DNA of 64,000 bases from an uncultured Collinsella sp. (GTDB lineage: Bacteria; Actinomycetota; Coriobacteriia; Coriobacteriales; Coriobacteriaceae): NCBI GenBank assembly GCA_900549745.1, contig URPJ01000013.1:1-64000 (forward strand). Direction: 5' to 3'. Positions within the stretch are counted from its first letter, which is position 1. Each line of letters opens with the position of its first letter. Under the pieces are notes generated by a model that was given only the letters and a program-made list of their open reading frames with translations, was not told the origin of the DNA and did no database searches. The translations under genes and the position numbers were made by a program. Below, piece after piece: positions 41,963 to 49,156 of the stretch.

Positions 41963-42595
41963 GTGCCCCAGGCTCATCCGATCAACAACCCCATCATTGA
42001 CGCCGCCAAGCGCGAACTTGCGGATCGTGCCCAGACGGCAGTTCCCCTACGCACCGCAAACGATGCTTACAACGGGCCTGCCCGTATCGTCTCAATCAAC
42101 ACGTCGGAGCACAAAGGCACTCGCAAGTCGCCCGTCGCCGATGGACGCGACACCGTCATCGAGCAATTTGGCCTCGCTACCGATGCGCACGCCGGACATT
42201 GGCACCGCCAGGTCTCTTTTTTAGCCGCGGAGTCCATCCAGACGGCGCAGGCACGCGGGCTCGACGTACACGAGGGTGACTTTGGAGAGAACTTCACCAC
42301 GCAAGGCATCAATCTACTCTCGCTCCCCCTGGGAACGCAGCTCAAGATTGGCAACGATGTCCTGGTCGAAATCAGTCAGATCGGTAAGGTCTGCCACACC
42401 CGCTGTGCCATCTACTATCTCGCCGGCGACTGCATCTTTCCCCACGAGGGCGTTTTTGGCGTGGTGCTAAAGGGCGGAGAGGTCCATACCGGCGACGAAA
42501 TCCAGGTGGTCAAGCTCGGCGACGGCACTTGCTCGTTCACCCCCGCCGAGGCGCTCGAAGAGATTGAGCAGGCTCGCCAGGAGGGCACGCTGTAG
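41963..42595 (+). CDS. MOSC domain protein
   Basis: 210-residue protein with a MOSC (molybdenum cofactor sulfurase C-terminal-like) domain. SINTSEHKGTRKSPV, FGLATDAHAGHWHRQVSFL and the conserved cysteine in IGKVCHTRCAIYYLAGDCIFPHEGVF are visible. MOSC proteins handle sulfur carried on Moco or similar; the exact role here is unknown. The start is GTG 41963, preceded by AAAGGTG. A single gene divergent from the ATP-grasp ligase. Confidence 0.85.
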   Translation: MPQAHPINNPIIDAAKRELADRAQTAVPLRTANDAYNGPARIVSINTSEHKGTRKSPVADGRDTVIEQFGLATDAHAGHWHRQVSFLAAESIQTAQARGLDVHEGDFGENFTTQGINLLSLPLGTQLKIGNDVLVEISQIGKVCHTRCAIYYLAGDCIFPHEGVFGVVLKGGEVHTGDEIQVVKLGDGTCSFTPAEALEEIEQARQEGTL

Positions 42596-42829
42596 TTGTA
42601 AAACCCCACGTTGAGATAGCTTTTACAGCCCAAAGCTCCTCTTAAACAGGCCCCCGTAACGTTAAAGTTGAACTCTATGGTTTCTCAACAATTCATCATA
42701 ACTGCAGGTCAAAGCCAAAGCCTCAAGTTCAACTTGACCCTTTGGAACCTTTAAGGTTCAAGTTGAGGTCGAAAGCAGTAGTAGAATACCGTTCGAACCA
42801 TAACCTACGATTGATTGCAGAGGGACTGG
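42596..42829. other. Region with SoxR/MerR-like dyads before secreted-protein gene
   Basis: CCTCAAGTTCAACTTGA (42721-42737) is a 15-bp odd-centred palindrome close to the MerR-family box CCTCAAGTTAACTTGAGG, followed by GGTTCAAGTTGAGG (42755-42768). TAGAAT at 42782-42787 could be a -10 box of the downstream gene. No ORF supported. Confidence 0.4.
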
Positions 42830-43963
42830 ATGCAGCATTCGAATCATCGCACCGCAGCGCTCATTGCGTCGAAGCCGGCTCGTATCATCACGAGCGCCGC
42901 GCTCGCCGTTGCGCTGACGGCCTCGCCGATGCTCTCCCCCGTTGCGGCGTATGCCGCCTCGCAGGCAACGCAGGACCAGCTTTCCGCAGCCCAGCAGAAG
43001 ATCGAAGCCGCCACGAGCGCCTACAACGACGCCCGCACCAAACTCGATGACCTGCAAAAGCAGATTGACTCCAATGAGGCAAGCATCGAGGAAATCGAGG
43101 CTAAGCTTCCCGAGCAGCAGGCCAAGGCAAGCTCCGCCATGCGCGATCTGTACAAGTATCAGAAGGGCACCAATCCCATCGTGAGCTTCCTGGTCAACGC
43201 GCAGAGCCTGGGTGAGTTCATCACGACCTGCAAATACACCAACCAGATCACGAGCTCGAGCGTCGACGAGATCGAAGAGCTCAATAACATGCAAACCGAA
43301 CTCGAGCAGAACAAGGCCGAGCTCCAGCAAGCCAAGTCTCAGCTTGAGGCAGAGCAGGAAAACGCCGAGGATGCGCTGGCGCAGGCCCAGCAGCTCCGCA
43401 GCGAGGCACAGGCAAAAGCAGAGCAGGAAAATGCCGCCGAGCTTGCCAAGCTTGAGGCCGATAAGGCCGCTGCCGCCGAGAAGCTCTCGGGCGAGGGCGT
43501 AAGCGGCAGCAATTCCAGCAGCCAGGCCACCAACACCAACACCACCATCGACACCACGGTGAACAACGCCAATACCGGTAGCTCCGATTACGATTCGTTC
43601 ATTAATGAGTGGACGAGCCGCATCGACAATTATCTCGCCGGCTCCCCCATGGCAGGCCAGGGCTACAACTTTGCCGTCGCCGCTTGGAATACCGGTGTCG
43701 ACCCCCGTTGGTCCCCCGCCATCGCCTGCATCGAGAGCACAAAGGGTGCTTATTGCGCCAATTCTTATAACGCCTGGGGCTGGAGTGCACGTGGCGGCGG
43801 TTGGCGCAGCTTTGGCAGCTGGAGCGAGGGCATCTCCGCTCACGTTGCCTATCTGGGCGCCAACTACGGCTCCACCCTTACCCCGGCTGCGGCCAAAAAG
43901 TACTGCCCGCCCACGTGGCAGGACTGGTACAACAAAGTCGCCGCTCAGATGAACCGCATCTAA
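42830..43963 (+). CDS. Secreted coiled-coil protein with lysozyme-like C-terminus
   Basis: 377-residue exported protein. A signal peptide ends near AYAA (about residue 43). A PcsB/CwlO-type coiled coil (QLSAAQQKIEAATSAYNDARTKLDD to about 225) follows, then a Ser/Thr/Asn linker, then a compact domain with FAVAAWNTGVDPRWSPAIACIESTKG and NAWGWSARGGGWRSFGSW, which resembles the catalytic Glu region of lysozyme/glucosaminidase-like folds. Probably a peptidoglycan hydrolase acting at division. ATG 42830 has AGAGG 6 nt upstream. Confidence 0.82.
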   Translation: MQHSNHRTAALIASKPARIITSAALAVALTASPMLSPVAAYAASQATQDQLSAAQQKIEAATSAYNDARTKLDDLQKQIDSNEASIEEIEAKLPEQQAKASSAMRDLYKYQKGTNPIVSFLVNAQSLGEFITTCKYTNQITSSSVDEIEELNNMQTELEQNKAELQQAKSQLEAEQENAEDALAQAQQLRSEAQAKAEQENAAELAKLEADKAAAAEKLSGEGVSGSNSSSQATNTNTTIDTTVNNANTGSSDYDSFINEWTSRIDNYLAGSPMAGQGYNFAVAAWNTGVDPRWSPAIACIESTKGAYCANSYNAWGWSARGGGWRSFGSWSEGISAHVAYLGANYGSTLTPAAAKKYCPPTWQDWYNKVAAQMNRI

Positions 43964-43973
43964 GTGCAACTGC

Positions 43974-43996
43974 AAAGGGCCCCAACGGGGCCCTTT
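43974..43996 (+). terminator. Terminator of the secreted-protein gene
   Basis: AAAGGGCCCC/GGGGCCCTTT, 3-nt loop, followed by TCTTTT. Confidence 0.85.
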
Positions 43997-44000
43997 TCTT

Positions 44001-44249
44001 TTAGGTAGCGGAGGTATCGACGACGCCGGTCGCATTGGCAACCGCGACTATGACAATCATGCATAGGAGCAGCACACCCAATGCCTTGAGCCAGAGTTTC
44101 GCGAGTTTCTTGCCGCGATAGCTGTCGAGCAGTGCGAATCGCCGACGAAGACGGCGCTTATCGAGCAGCGCAAAATGCATAAGCACCATAAGGCCATCGA
44201 CAAAGAAAAAATACTCGATTATGAGAAACCACGCGGGTAGCTTTGGTTT
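44001..44249 (-). pseudogene. Out-of-frame C-terminal membrane part of the kinase
   Basis: In the neighbouring minus-strand frame, a protein-like stretch starts near KPKLPAWFLIIEYFFF and runs to a TAA at 44001. It has two hydrophobic helices separated by a basic segment (LDKRRLRRRFALLDSYRGKKLAKLW). It has no ribosome site or start codon of its own at that point. It reads as the natural continuation of the kinase gene after a one-base loss around 44225-44260. Confidence 0.5.
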
Positions 44250-45379
44250 GCTCCGGTGGGGTGAAAGACGGCAAAGTGACTTCCGGCAAAGAACACAAGC
44301 AGCGAGAAGCAGACGAGCGTATTCCAAATGCGCCCCAGAGACTCCGGAACACGAGAGAGCAGACCGCATGCAGCGGAGGTGGCAGGCCTAGGAAGCTCTG
44401 CGGGGTTTCGGAGCCCTTGGGGCGTCAACCCCGTCTCCAAGGCCGGAGTATGGACAAGCGCAGGCGCAGGAGGCCGCACGGGGTGAATCAGGTCGTATGC
44501 CGCGCGCGTCGCCCGTCCCAACGCTTCCGCACTCGCAAAACGCTTGGCCGGGTCGAGCGCCATCGACATGCAGATGACATCGGCCAGTGGAGTGGGAATG
44601 CCACGCGCCTCGCATTGCTCGCGCATGTCAAGCCCTGGTTTAGGGTCGACTCCCGTCAAGCAGAAGAACAACAGGGCGCCGAGTGCGTAGACGTCGCTTC
44701 GCACACTCGTCTGCCCAAACCCATACTGCTCGGGCGGCGCATAGGGCCGTGTCCCAAACTTGACGGTATCGGTATCGGCGCCATCGCGCCATACGCGCGC
44801 GATCCCCAAGTCGATAATCACCAGCGATGAAAACGTCAGGCCGTCATCAGGCGTATAGTTGGCACCTGTCACGATGATATTCGACGGCTTGAGGTCGCGA
44901 TGGATCACCGGCGCCGACGTCTCCCCCGCCATTGCAAAACCGGCGTGGAGCCCGCCCACGGCATCGCATAGGGCAGGATACAATTCACGCGCATAATCGG
45001 GGGTGGCTCCCAGACGGTACACCAGCGCCCTGAGCGTCTCCCCTTCGATGTATTCCATAACCACGTTGAGCTCGTCGCCCACACGACGACAATCGACGAT
45101 TCTGGGCAGGTGCTCAAAACGCCTGCCTGCCCGCTGAGCGGCAAACAAACGCCCGTATGCCCCGCCGATTTGAGCCGAAGCATCGATGCGTTTACGGACA
45201 AAGGGGCCGAGCGAACCACCGCCGGTTCCTTCAAAGTACACGAGCTCGGTTGCTTCAACGGACGAGCGCTTAAGTACACGCTCCACGCGATAGCTGTCGT
45301 CGCGATCGAGCGGCGCCAGGTGCTCGACAAGCGCTGCGGTCAGCTCGTCATCGGAATATGTTGGGGTCTGAGTATCCAT
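44219..45379 (-). CDS. Ser/Thr protein kinase, C-terminally frameshifted
   Basis: Eukaryotic-type kinase, about 386 residues as read. The catalytic loop HRDLKPSNIIV, DLG in place of DFG (VIIDLGIARV), APE-type APPEQYG and the activation-segment RSDVYALGALLFFCLTG are clear; the VAIK-type lysine is probably in FVRKRI. A C-terminal hydrophobic helix (TLVCFSLLVFFAGSHFAVF) precedes the stop. Downstream sequence in another frame continues with two more helices, so the C-terminus is probably truncated by a frameshift. The kinase domain is intact. Start uncertain (ATG 45379 or 45388). The HTH gene upstream is likely its partner. Confidence 0.82.
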   Translation of the reverse strand: MDTQTPTYSDDELTAALVEHLAPLDRDDSYRVERVLKRSSVEATELVYFEGTGGGSLGPFVRKRIDASAQIGGAYGRLFAAQRAGRRFEHLPRIVDCRRVGDELNVVMEYIEGETLRALVYRLGATPDYARELYPALCDAVGGLHAGFAMAGETSAPVIHRDLKPSNIIVTGANYTPDDGLTFSSLVIIDLGIARVWRDGADTDTVKFGTRPYAPPEQYGFGQTSVRSDVYALGALLFFCLTGVDPKPGLDMREQCEARGIPTPLADVICMSMALDPAKRFASAEALGRATRAAYDLIHPVRPPAPALVHTPALETGLTPQGLRNPAELPRPATSAACGLLSRVPESLGRIWNTLVCFSLLVFFAGSHFAVFHPTGANQSYPRGFS

Positions 45380-45477
45380 AGCCTCCATCATAGCGCAGGG
45401 CGCAGACACCCCATGGCATCCGCGCCCCGTTCGTTTGCGTCGTTGTTCGGCAGCTCCGCCAGCTCAGATATCAACCG

Positions 45478-45900
45478 CTAACTCACCGTCTCCTCGCCAA
45501 AGCGATACAGCTCCTCGTTGACCTTTTGGAGGCTGCACCCGCGATCGATACAAAAGATGATAATCGCATCGCGGCGGTCCTTGCAGTTAAGGACGCTTAC
45601 CCCGGCAGCCGTCAGCGCACGGTTGGTCTCTTTGAGCGTCAGCGCCATCGCAAAGGCAATCTGCAGCACCTTATTGCGGCTCGGATGCCGCGCACCGGTA
45701 AAGATCTGATACCCAAAGGTCTCATTGAGATCGGCCATACGAACCACGCGCGAGCGCTCCAAGCCCTTTTCCTGCAGTAGCTGCTTCAGGTAGTTCGAAA
45801 GCGACGGAGCGGCAAAGTCGTGTTCTTTGATATAGCCATCGATGTTTGGCGCGTCGAGAAGCTCATTGAGTAACTCGTCAGTCAGCTTTTTATCGGGCAT
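45478..45900 (-). CDS. HTH-domain protein preceding the kinase
   Basis: 140-residue protein with a Cro/C1-like helix-turn-helix core: LSNYLKQLLQEKGLERSRVVRMADLNETFGYQIFTGARHPSRNKVLQIAFAMALT. An extra C-terminal part (KDRRDAIIIFCIDRGCSLQKVNEEL) follows. Similar HTH proteins lie beside Ser/Thr kinases in other gut anaerobes, suggesting phosphorylation-controlled regulation. GGAGGTGA precedes ATG. The kinase gene starts 98 nt downstream. Confidence 0.75.
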   Translation of the reverse strand: MPDKKLTDELLNELLDAPNIDGYIKEHDFAAPSLSNYLKQLLQEKGLERSRVVRMADLNETFGYQIFTGARHPSRNKVLQIAFAMALTLKETNRALTAAGVSVLNCKDRRDAIIIFCIDRGCSLQKVNEELYRFGEETVS

Positions 45901-45932
45901 ACGACTTCACCTCCCCCAGTGCATGCAACATG

Positions 45933-46376
45933 CTAGAAACCGCTTACGTCCGAACGCTCCCAGCTAGCAACCTGGCCGGGAGACACCGTACCCAGCGCCT
46001 CGAACTTCCAGGAGCCGCCCGCCTTCAGATGATTGGTGTTTGCAAGAGCCGTTCCAACCTGGTTGCCATCGGCATCATACAGAACATATTCAATCTGAAT
46101 GTAGCTCTTTTCCTTGTCCGTGTTATTGGTCAGCGTGCCCGTGATCTTATAGGTAAACTGATTGGAAGTGTCTTCAGCCTCGTCAGCAATGGTATACGGT
46201 TCTTGCGGTTCTTTTCGCTCCTCAGCCTGCTGTGTCGTCTCGGCAGGTTTTGCCGAATCGCTCGCAGACGAATCGGTTGAGTTGTCGCCCATAGAGCCCA
46301 CGGCACCGACAATAACCAGCACCACGATGATGCCTAGGACAATCTTGCCGATCGGCTTCTTTCCCTCTTTTGCCAT
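45933..46376 (-). CDS. Membrane-anchored FxLYD domain protein
   Basis: 147-residue protein with an N-terminal membrane helix (KIVLGIIVVLVIVGAVG), a Ser/Asp/Glu-rich spacer and an extracytoplasmic beta-domain with the FxLYD signature (IQIEYVLYDADGNQVGTALANT). The domain is common in surface lipoproteins of Firmicutes and actinobacteria with unknown function. AAGGATG precedes ATG. Confidence 0.8.
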   Translation of the reverse strand: MAKEGKKPIGKIVLGIIVVLVIVGAVGSMGDNSTDSSASDSAKPAETTQQAEERKEPQEPYTIADEAEDTSNQFTYKITGTLTNNTDKEKSYIQIEYVLYDADGNQVGTALANTNHLKAGGSWKFEALGTVSPGQVASWERSDVSGF

Positions 46377-46540
46377 TATTCATCCTTCCTACGATCCGGC
46401 TACCGTGCCGGCACACAGCACATCGTAGGAAGGATTGAACTTGAATTCATTAGCTGAGAGCTAAGGCTGCGGTAAACGGCCAATGCAGTTATCCAAACGT
46501 TGAGCAAACGCACTTTGCGCAACCGTCTGCTGGCAGCGCA

Positions 46541-46894
46541 TCAACCCACCGTGACGGATTCCCCGGTAAAGGCACTGATCATCAACAGGACAAAGAACAC
46601 CAGGTAGCTGACACTCAGCAAGTACGCAATAATCAGGAAGACGACCCAGCCGACATTGGTTTTACCGTCGGCACGGCGTTGCTCGCGATTACGGCAAAGC
46701 CAAATCGTCACGCCAATGGCCACAATCAGCAACACGAGTGCCGCTGCTGCCAACCCGGCAAGCGCAAACATCACGCCAATGCTCACAGCAATAACCGGAA
46801 GCAGCAGCAAGCCGCAGCCACACCCACCGGGACTATAAACGGCAGACTGTCGGCATCGCCTCATCGCCGCGCCACCCCCATCATCTTTGAGCAC
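46541..46894 (-). CDS. Small membrane protein
   Basis: Up to 117 residues with three hydrophobic helices (GLLLLPVIAVSIGVMFALAG; AALVLLIVAIGVTIWL; WVVFLIIAYLLSVSYLVFFVLLMI) and a Cys/Gly-rich N-terminal stretch. No family recognised. The start is either GTG 46894, which overlaps the higA stop by one base, or ATG 46864. Downstream of higBA on the same strand. Confidence 0.6.
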   Translation of the reverse strand: MLKDDGGGAAMRRCRQSAVYSPGGCGCGLLLLPVIAVSIGVMFALAGLAAAALVLLIVAIGVTIWLCRNREQRRADGKTNVGWVVFLIIAYLLSVSYLVFFVLLMISAFTGESVTVG

Positions 46895-47235
46895 TACAGT
46901 GCGATGGCCTGCTGAACAGGAACGATCTTGCCGAGTTCCGGTTCGATCCGCCTTTTCTCGGCCTCAAGGTCAAACGCCACCTGAGCGCGCAGCCAATAAC
47001 CATCCGTCAGGCCAAAGTAGCGGCAAAGACGGAGGTCGGTGTCGGCCGTCACGCGACGTTTTCCCAAGACAATCTGCCCGATACGCTGAGCCGGAATCCC
47101 AGTCTCTTTCGCAAGACGATATTGAGAAATGCCCATGGGAACAAGAAACTCCTCTTTGAGAAGCTCACCAGGAGTCACCGGCGACAGCAAATCGGCCGAA
47201 GCCTCATCACTTGTGATAATCGACGATTTCGACAT
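46894..47235 (-). CDS. higA: HigA-type antitoxin
   Basis: 113-residue XRE-family antitoxin: PGELLKEEFLVPMGISQYRLAKETGIPAQRIGQIVLGKRRVTADTDLRLCRYFGLTDGYWLRAQ is diagnostic of HigA. It neutralises the adjacent RelE-like toxin and represses the operon. The toxin gene comes first and overlaps this start by 29 nt, the toxin-first order typical of higBA. Confidence 0.9.
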   Translation of the reverse strand: MSKSSIITSDEASADLLSPVTPGELLKEEFLVPMGISQYRLAKETGIPAQRIGQIVLGKRRVTADTDLRLCRYFGLTDGYWLRAQVAFDLEAEKRRIEPELGKIVPVQQAIAL

Positions 47236-47488
47236 TCCAAGCCATCTCCTGTCTCCACTCAAAACAGACCCGATAGCGCTCGTTAACACGGATGCTATAT
47301 TGACCGGCACGATCGCCCTTCAAAGCTTCCAGGCGGTTGCCCGGTGGAACGCGAAGATCATCAAGTGAAGCACAAACCTGCAGTTGGCGAATCTTCCTCA
47401 ACGCAACACGCTCAAAGGGCACGAACCTCCTGACCCGCACACCCATGGCAAAGCGTTCGGTATCCTCATCTTTATACGATGCAATCAT
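47207..47488 (-). CDS. higB: HigB/RelE-type toxin
   Basis: 93-residue RelE-superfamily mRNA interferase. ALRKIRQLQVCASLDDLRVPPGNRLEALKGDRAGQYSIRVNERYRVCFEW is characteristic of HigB, and WNVEIVDYHK ends the fold. First gene of the toxin-antitoxin pair. ACGTTACTAACG-type dyads (about 47501-47513) upstream could be the autorepression operator. Confidence 0.9.
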   Translation of the reverse strand: MIASYKDEDTERFAMGVRVRRFVPFERVALRKIRQLQVCASLDDLRVPPGNRLEALKGDRAGQYSIRVNERYRVCFEWRQEMAWNVEIVDYHK

Positions 47489-47590
47489 AGTATCGCCTTA
47501 CGTTAGTAACGTCAAACGTTTCTATAGACTTACATCTCTATTATATCGTACGTTTGTTCGTGTTTTCTAGAACAAATAGTCCTTCACGCC

Positions 47591-48778
47591 TTAGTCAAGC
47601 GAAAGTAATCGTTTGTAGACATCGAGGCCTTTGAGTAGGATTTCCTCGTCGAAGAGCATGCTATCGGTATGCAGAGCGCTTGTGGCATAGGCGGGGCAGC
47701 CATCCGAATCACTCGGGTTGTCTTGGTCCTCTGGCATACCCGTGCCCAGCAAGAAGAACACGCCCGGCAGATGGCGCTGATAGAAAGCAAAGTCCTCGGC
47801 AATTAACAGCGGCTCCTCTACAAGCTGCAGCCCGGGCAAGGCAGGCGTGATGTTGGCAAACAGCTCGGGGTCGTTATCGACCGGTGGATAGCCCTCGGCA
47901 AAGTCGAGATCATACGTGCAGCCCGTTGCGGTGCACGCCTCGTCGAGTACACGGCGTACGCCCTCGCGCGCACGGTCGAACATGTCGTCCGTAAACACAC
48001 GCAGGCTGCCGGCAACATGGGCCTCCCCTGCCACCGCATTGCAGACGGTACCGGCCTGCAGCAAGCCGAACTTACCAATGCAGGGCTCGTCGGCACCCAG
48101 CTTGTCCATGAGTTCGCGCTCGGAAACCAAGAACTTGGCAGCCGCCAATGCCGCATCGTGCGATTCGCCAACGGGAACGCCGTAGGTCTTGGCGATATGG
48201 ATGCTCGTCCCGTGAATGTGCACATGCGTCTCGCTCGAACGCGCTAGCAGCGGACCGGGGCAGCTCGCCAACGTGCCGGCGGGCAGATCGGGCCACACAT
48301 GGAAGCCAAAAATGCGGTCGGCCCCATAGCGCTCGAACACACCGCTCTCGCATACCGTCTTGGCACCACCGGTCGTTTCCTCGGCCGGCTGGAACACAAA
48401 GAGAACATTGCGCCTAATGGCGCCCGGATGCTCGCGAATCGTACGGTCGACATACGTCGCGGCGGCAAGCGCCATGGCCATGTGTCCGTCATGTCCGCAA
48501 GCGTGCATCTTGCCGGGATGGGTTGAGGCAAAGGCCGCTCCCGTCGCTTCCGCGATGGGCAGCGCATCCATATCGGCGCGAATCGCCGTGGCATGCGCGG
48601 CATCAACGCCGGCGTCGAAGAAAGCGCAGACGCAGCTGGGGCACGGATGGGTCACTTCGCAGGTGAGCGGTGCCAGCACGCCCTCGATATAGGCAATGGT
48701 TTGCGGAAGATCGAAATCGAGCTCCGGAATGCGATGGAGATCGCGGCGATAGCGACGGAGTTCTTGGAGCTCGGTCAT
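47591..48778 (-). CDS. M20 family amidohydrolase, possible N-acetyl-DAP deacetylase
   Basis: 395-residue M20 metallo-amidohydrolase. Metal ligands are visible in MHACGHDGHMAMAL and VFQPAEETTGGAK, with the C-terminal AEDFAFYQRHLPGVFFLLG. The family includes N-acetyl-diaminopimelate deacetylase and hippurate hydrolases. It is divergent from the lysine operon containing the acetyl-transferase dapH, so a deacetylase step in diaminopimelate synthesis is plausible but not proven. ATG 48778 begins MTELQELRRYRRDLHR; AAGGGAT precedes it. Confidence 0.82.
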   Translation of the reverse strand: MTELQELRRYRRDLHRIPELDFDLPQTIAYIEGVLAPLTCEVTHPCPSCVCAFFDAGVDAAHATAIRADMDALPIAEATGAAFASTHPGKMHACGHDGHMAMALAAATYVDRTIREHPGAIRRNVLFVFQPAEETTGGAKTVCESGVFERYGADRIFGFHVWPDLPAGTLASCPGPLLARSSETHVHIHGTSIHIAKTYGVPVGESHDAALAAAKFLVSERELMDKLGADEPCIGKFGLLQAGTVCNAVAGEAHVAGSLRVFTDDMFDRAREGVRRVLDEACTATGCTYDLDFAEGYPPVDNDPELFANITPALPGLQLVEEPLLIAEDFAFYQRHLPGVFFLLGTGMPEDQDNPSDSDGCPAYATSALHTDSMLFDEEILLKGLDVYKRLLSLD

Positions 48779-48914
48779 AGAGGATCCCTTCGTGAGGCAC
48801 ATCTGTTGCAACTTATTGTGATACAGGATTGTGGCGCACATGTTTCCAGCATATCCCTGCATTTTTTAAACGTTATATACGAATACTCTTGTTTGGTAAA
48901 GTGCAACGTGATAG

Positions 48915-49095
48915 GGTCTTTACCACTTGATAGAGGCGCGGGCACGAAGAGCCGCGGGCGAGCCGGCAGGCTTTGACCCCGTGGGGAGGCGAAACCCGCC
49001 GAACTGGGTTTTACGGGCACGAACAACCTGGTGGGCCTGTGGGAAACACCCACAGGACTGTCTGCAGCAATGCGGGAGCGCTATCCGGACATTGG
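48915..49095 (+). promoter_or_regulatory. Lysine riboswitch (L box)
   Basis: The 5' side CTTGATAGAGGCGCG, the internal GGGGAGGCGAAACCCGCCGAA, CCTGTGGGAAACACCCACAGG hairpin, ACTGTC and the closing GGAGCGCTATC reproduce the lysine riboswitch consensus. P1 is GATAG/CTATC (48929-48933/49081-49085). It directly precedes lysA-dapA. The 3' P1 strand (49079-49090) can also pair with 49132-49143 next to the start codon, a possible switch. Confidence 0.88.
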
Positions 49096-49156
49096 GTCCA
49101 CGTTATGCGGATTCGATGCGCAGATGGCGCCGTCTGGATAGCGAGGTTTACGGGAC

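Noticed and set aside
48915..49095. Small protein gene in the lysA leader
   Set aside because: The region is the lysine aptamer; frames through it lack a ribosome site and family resemblance.
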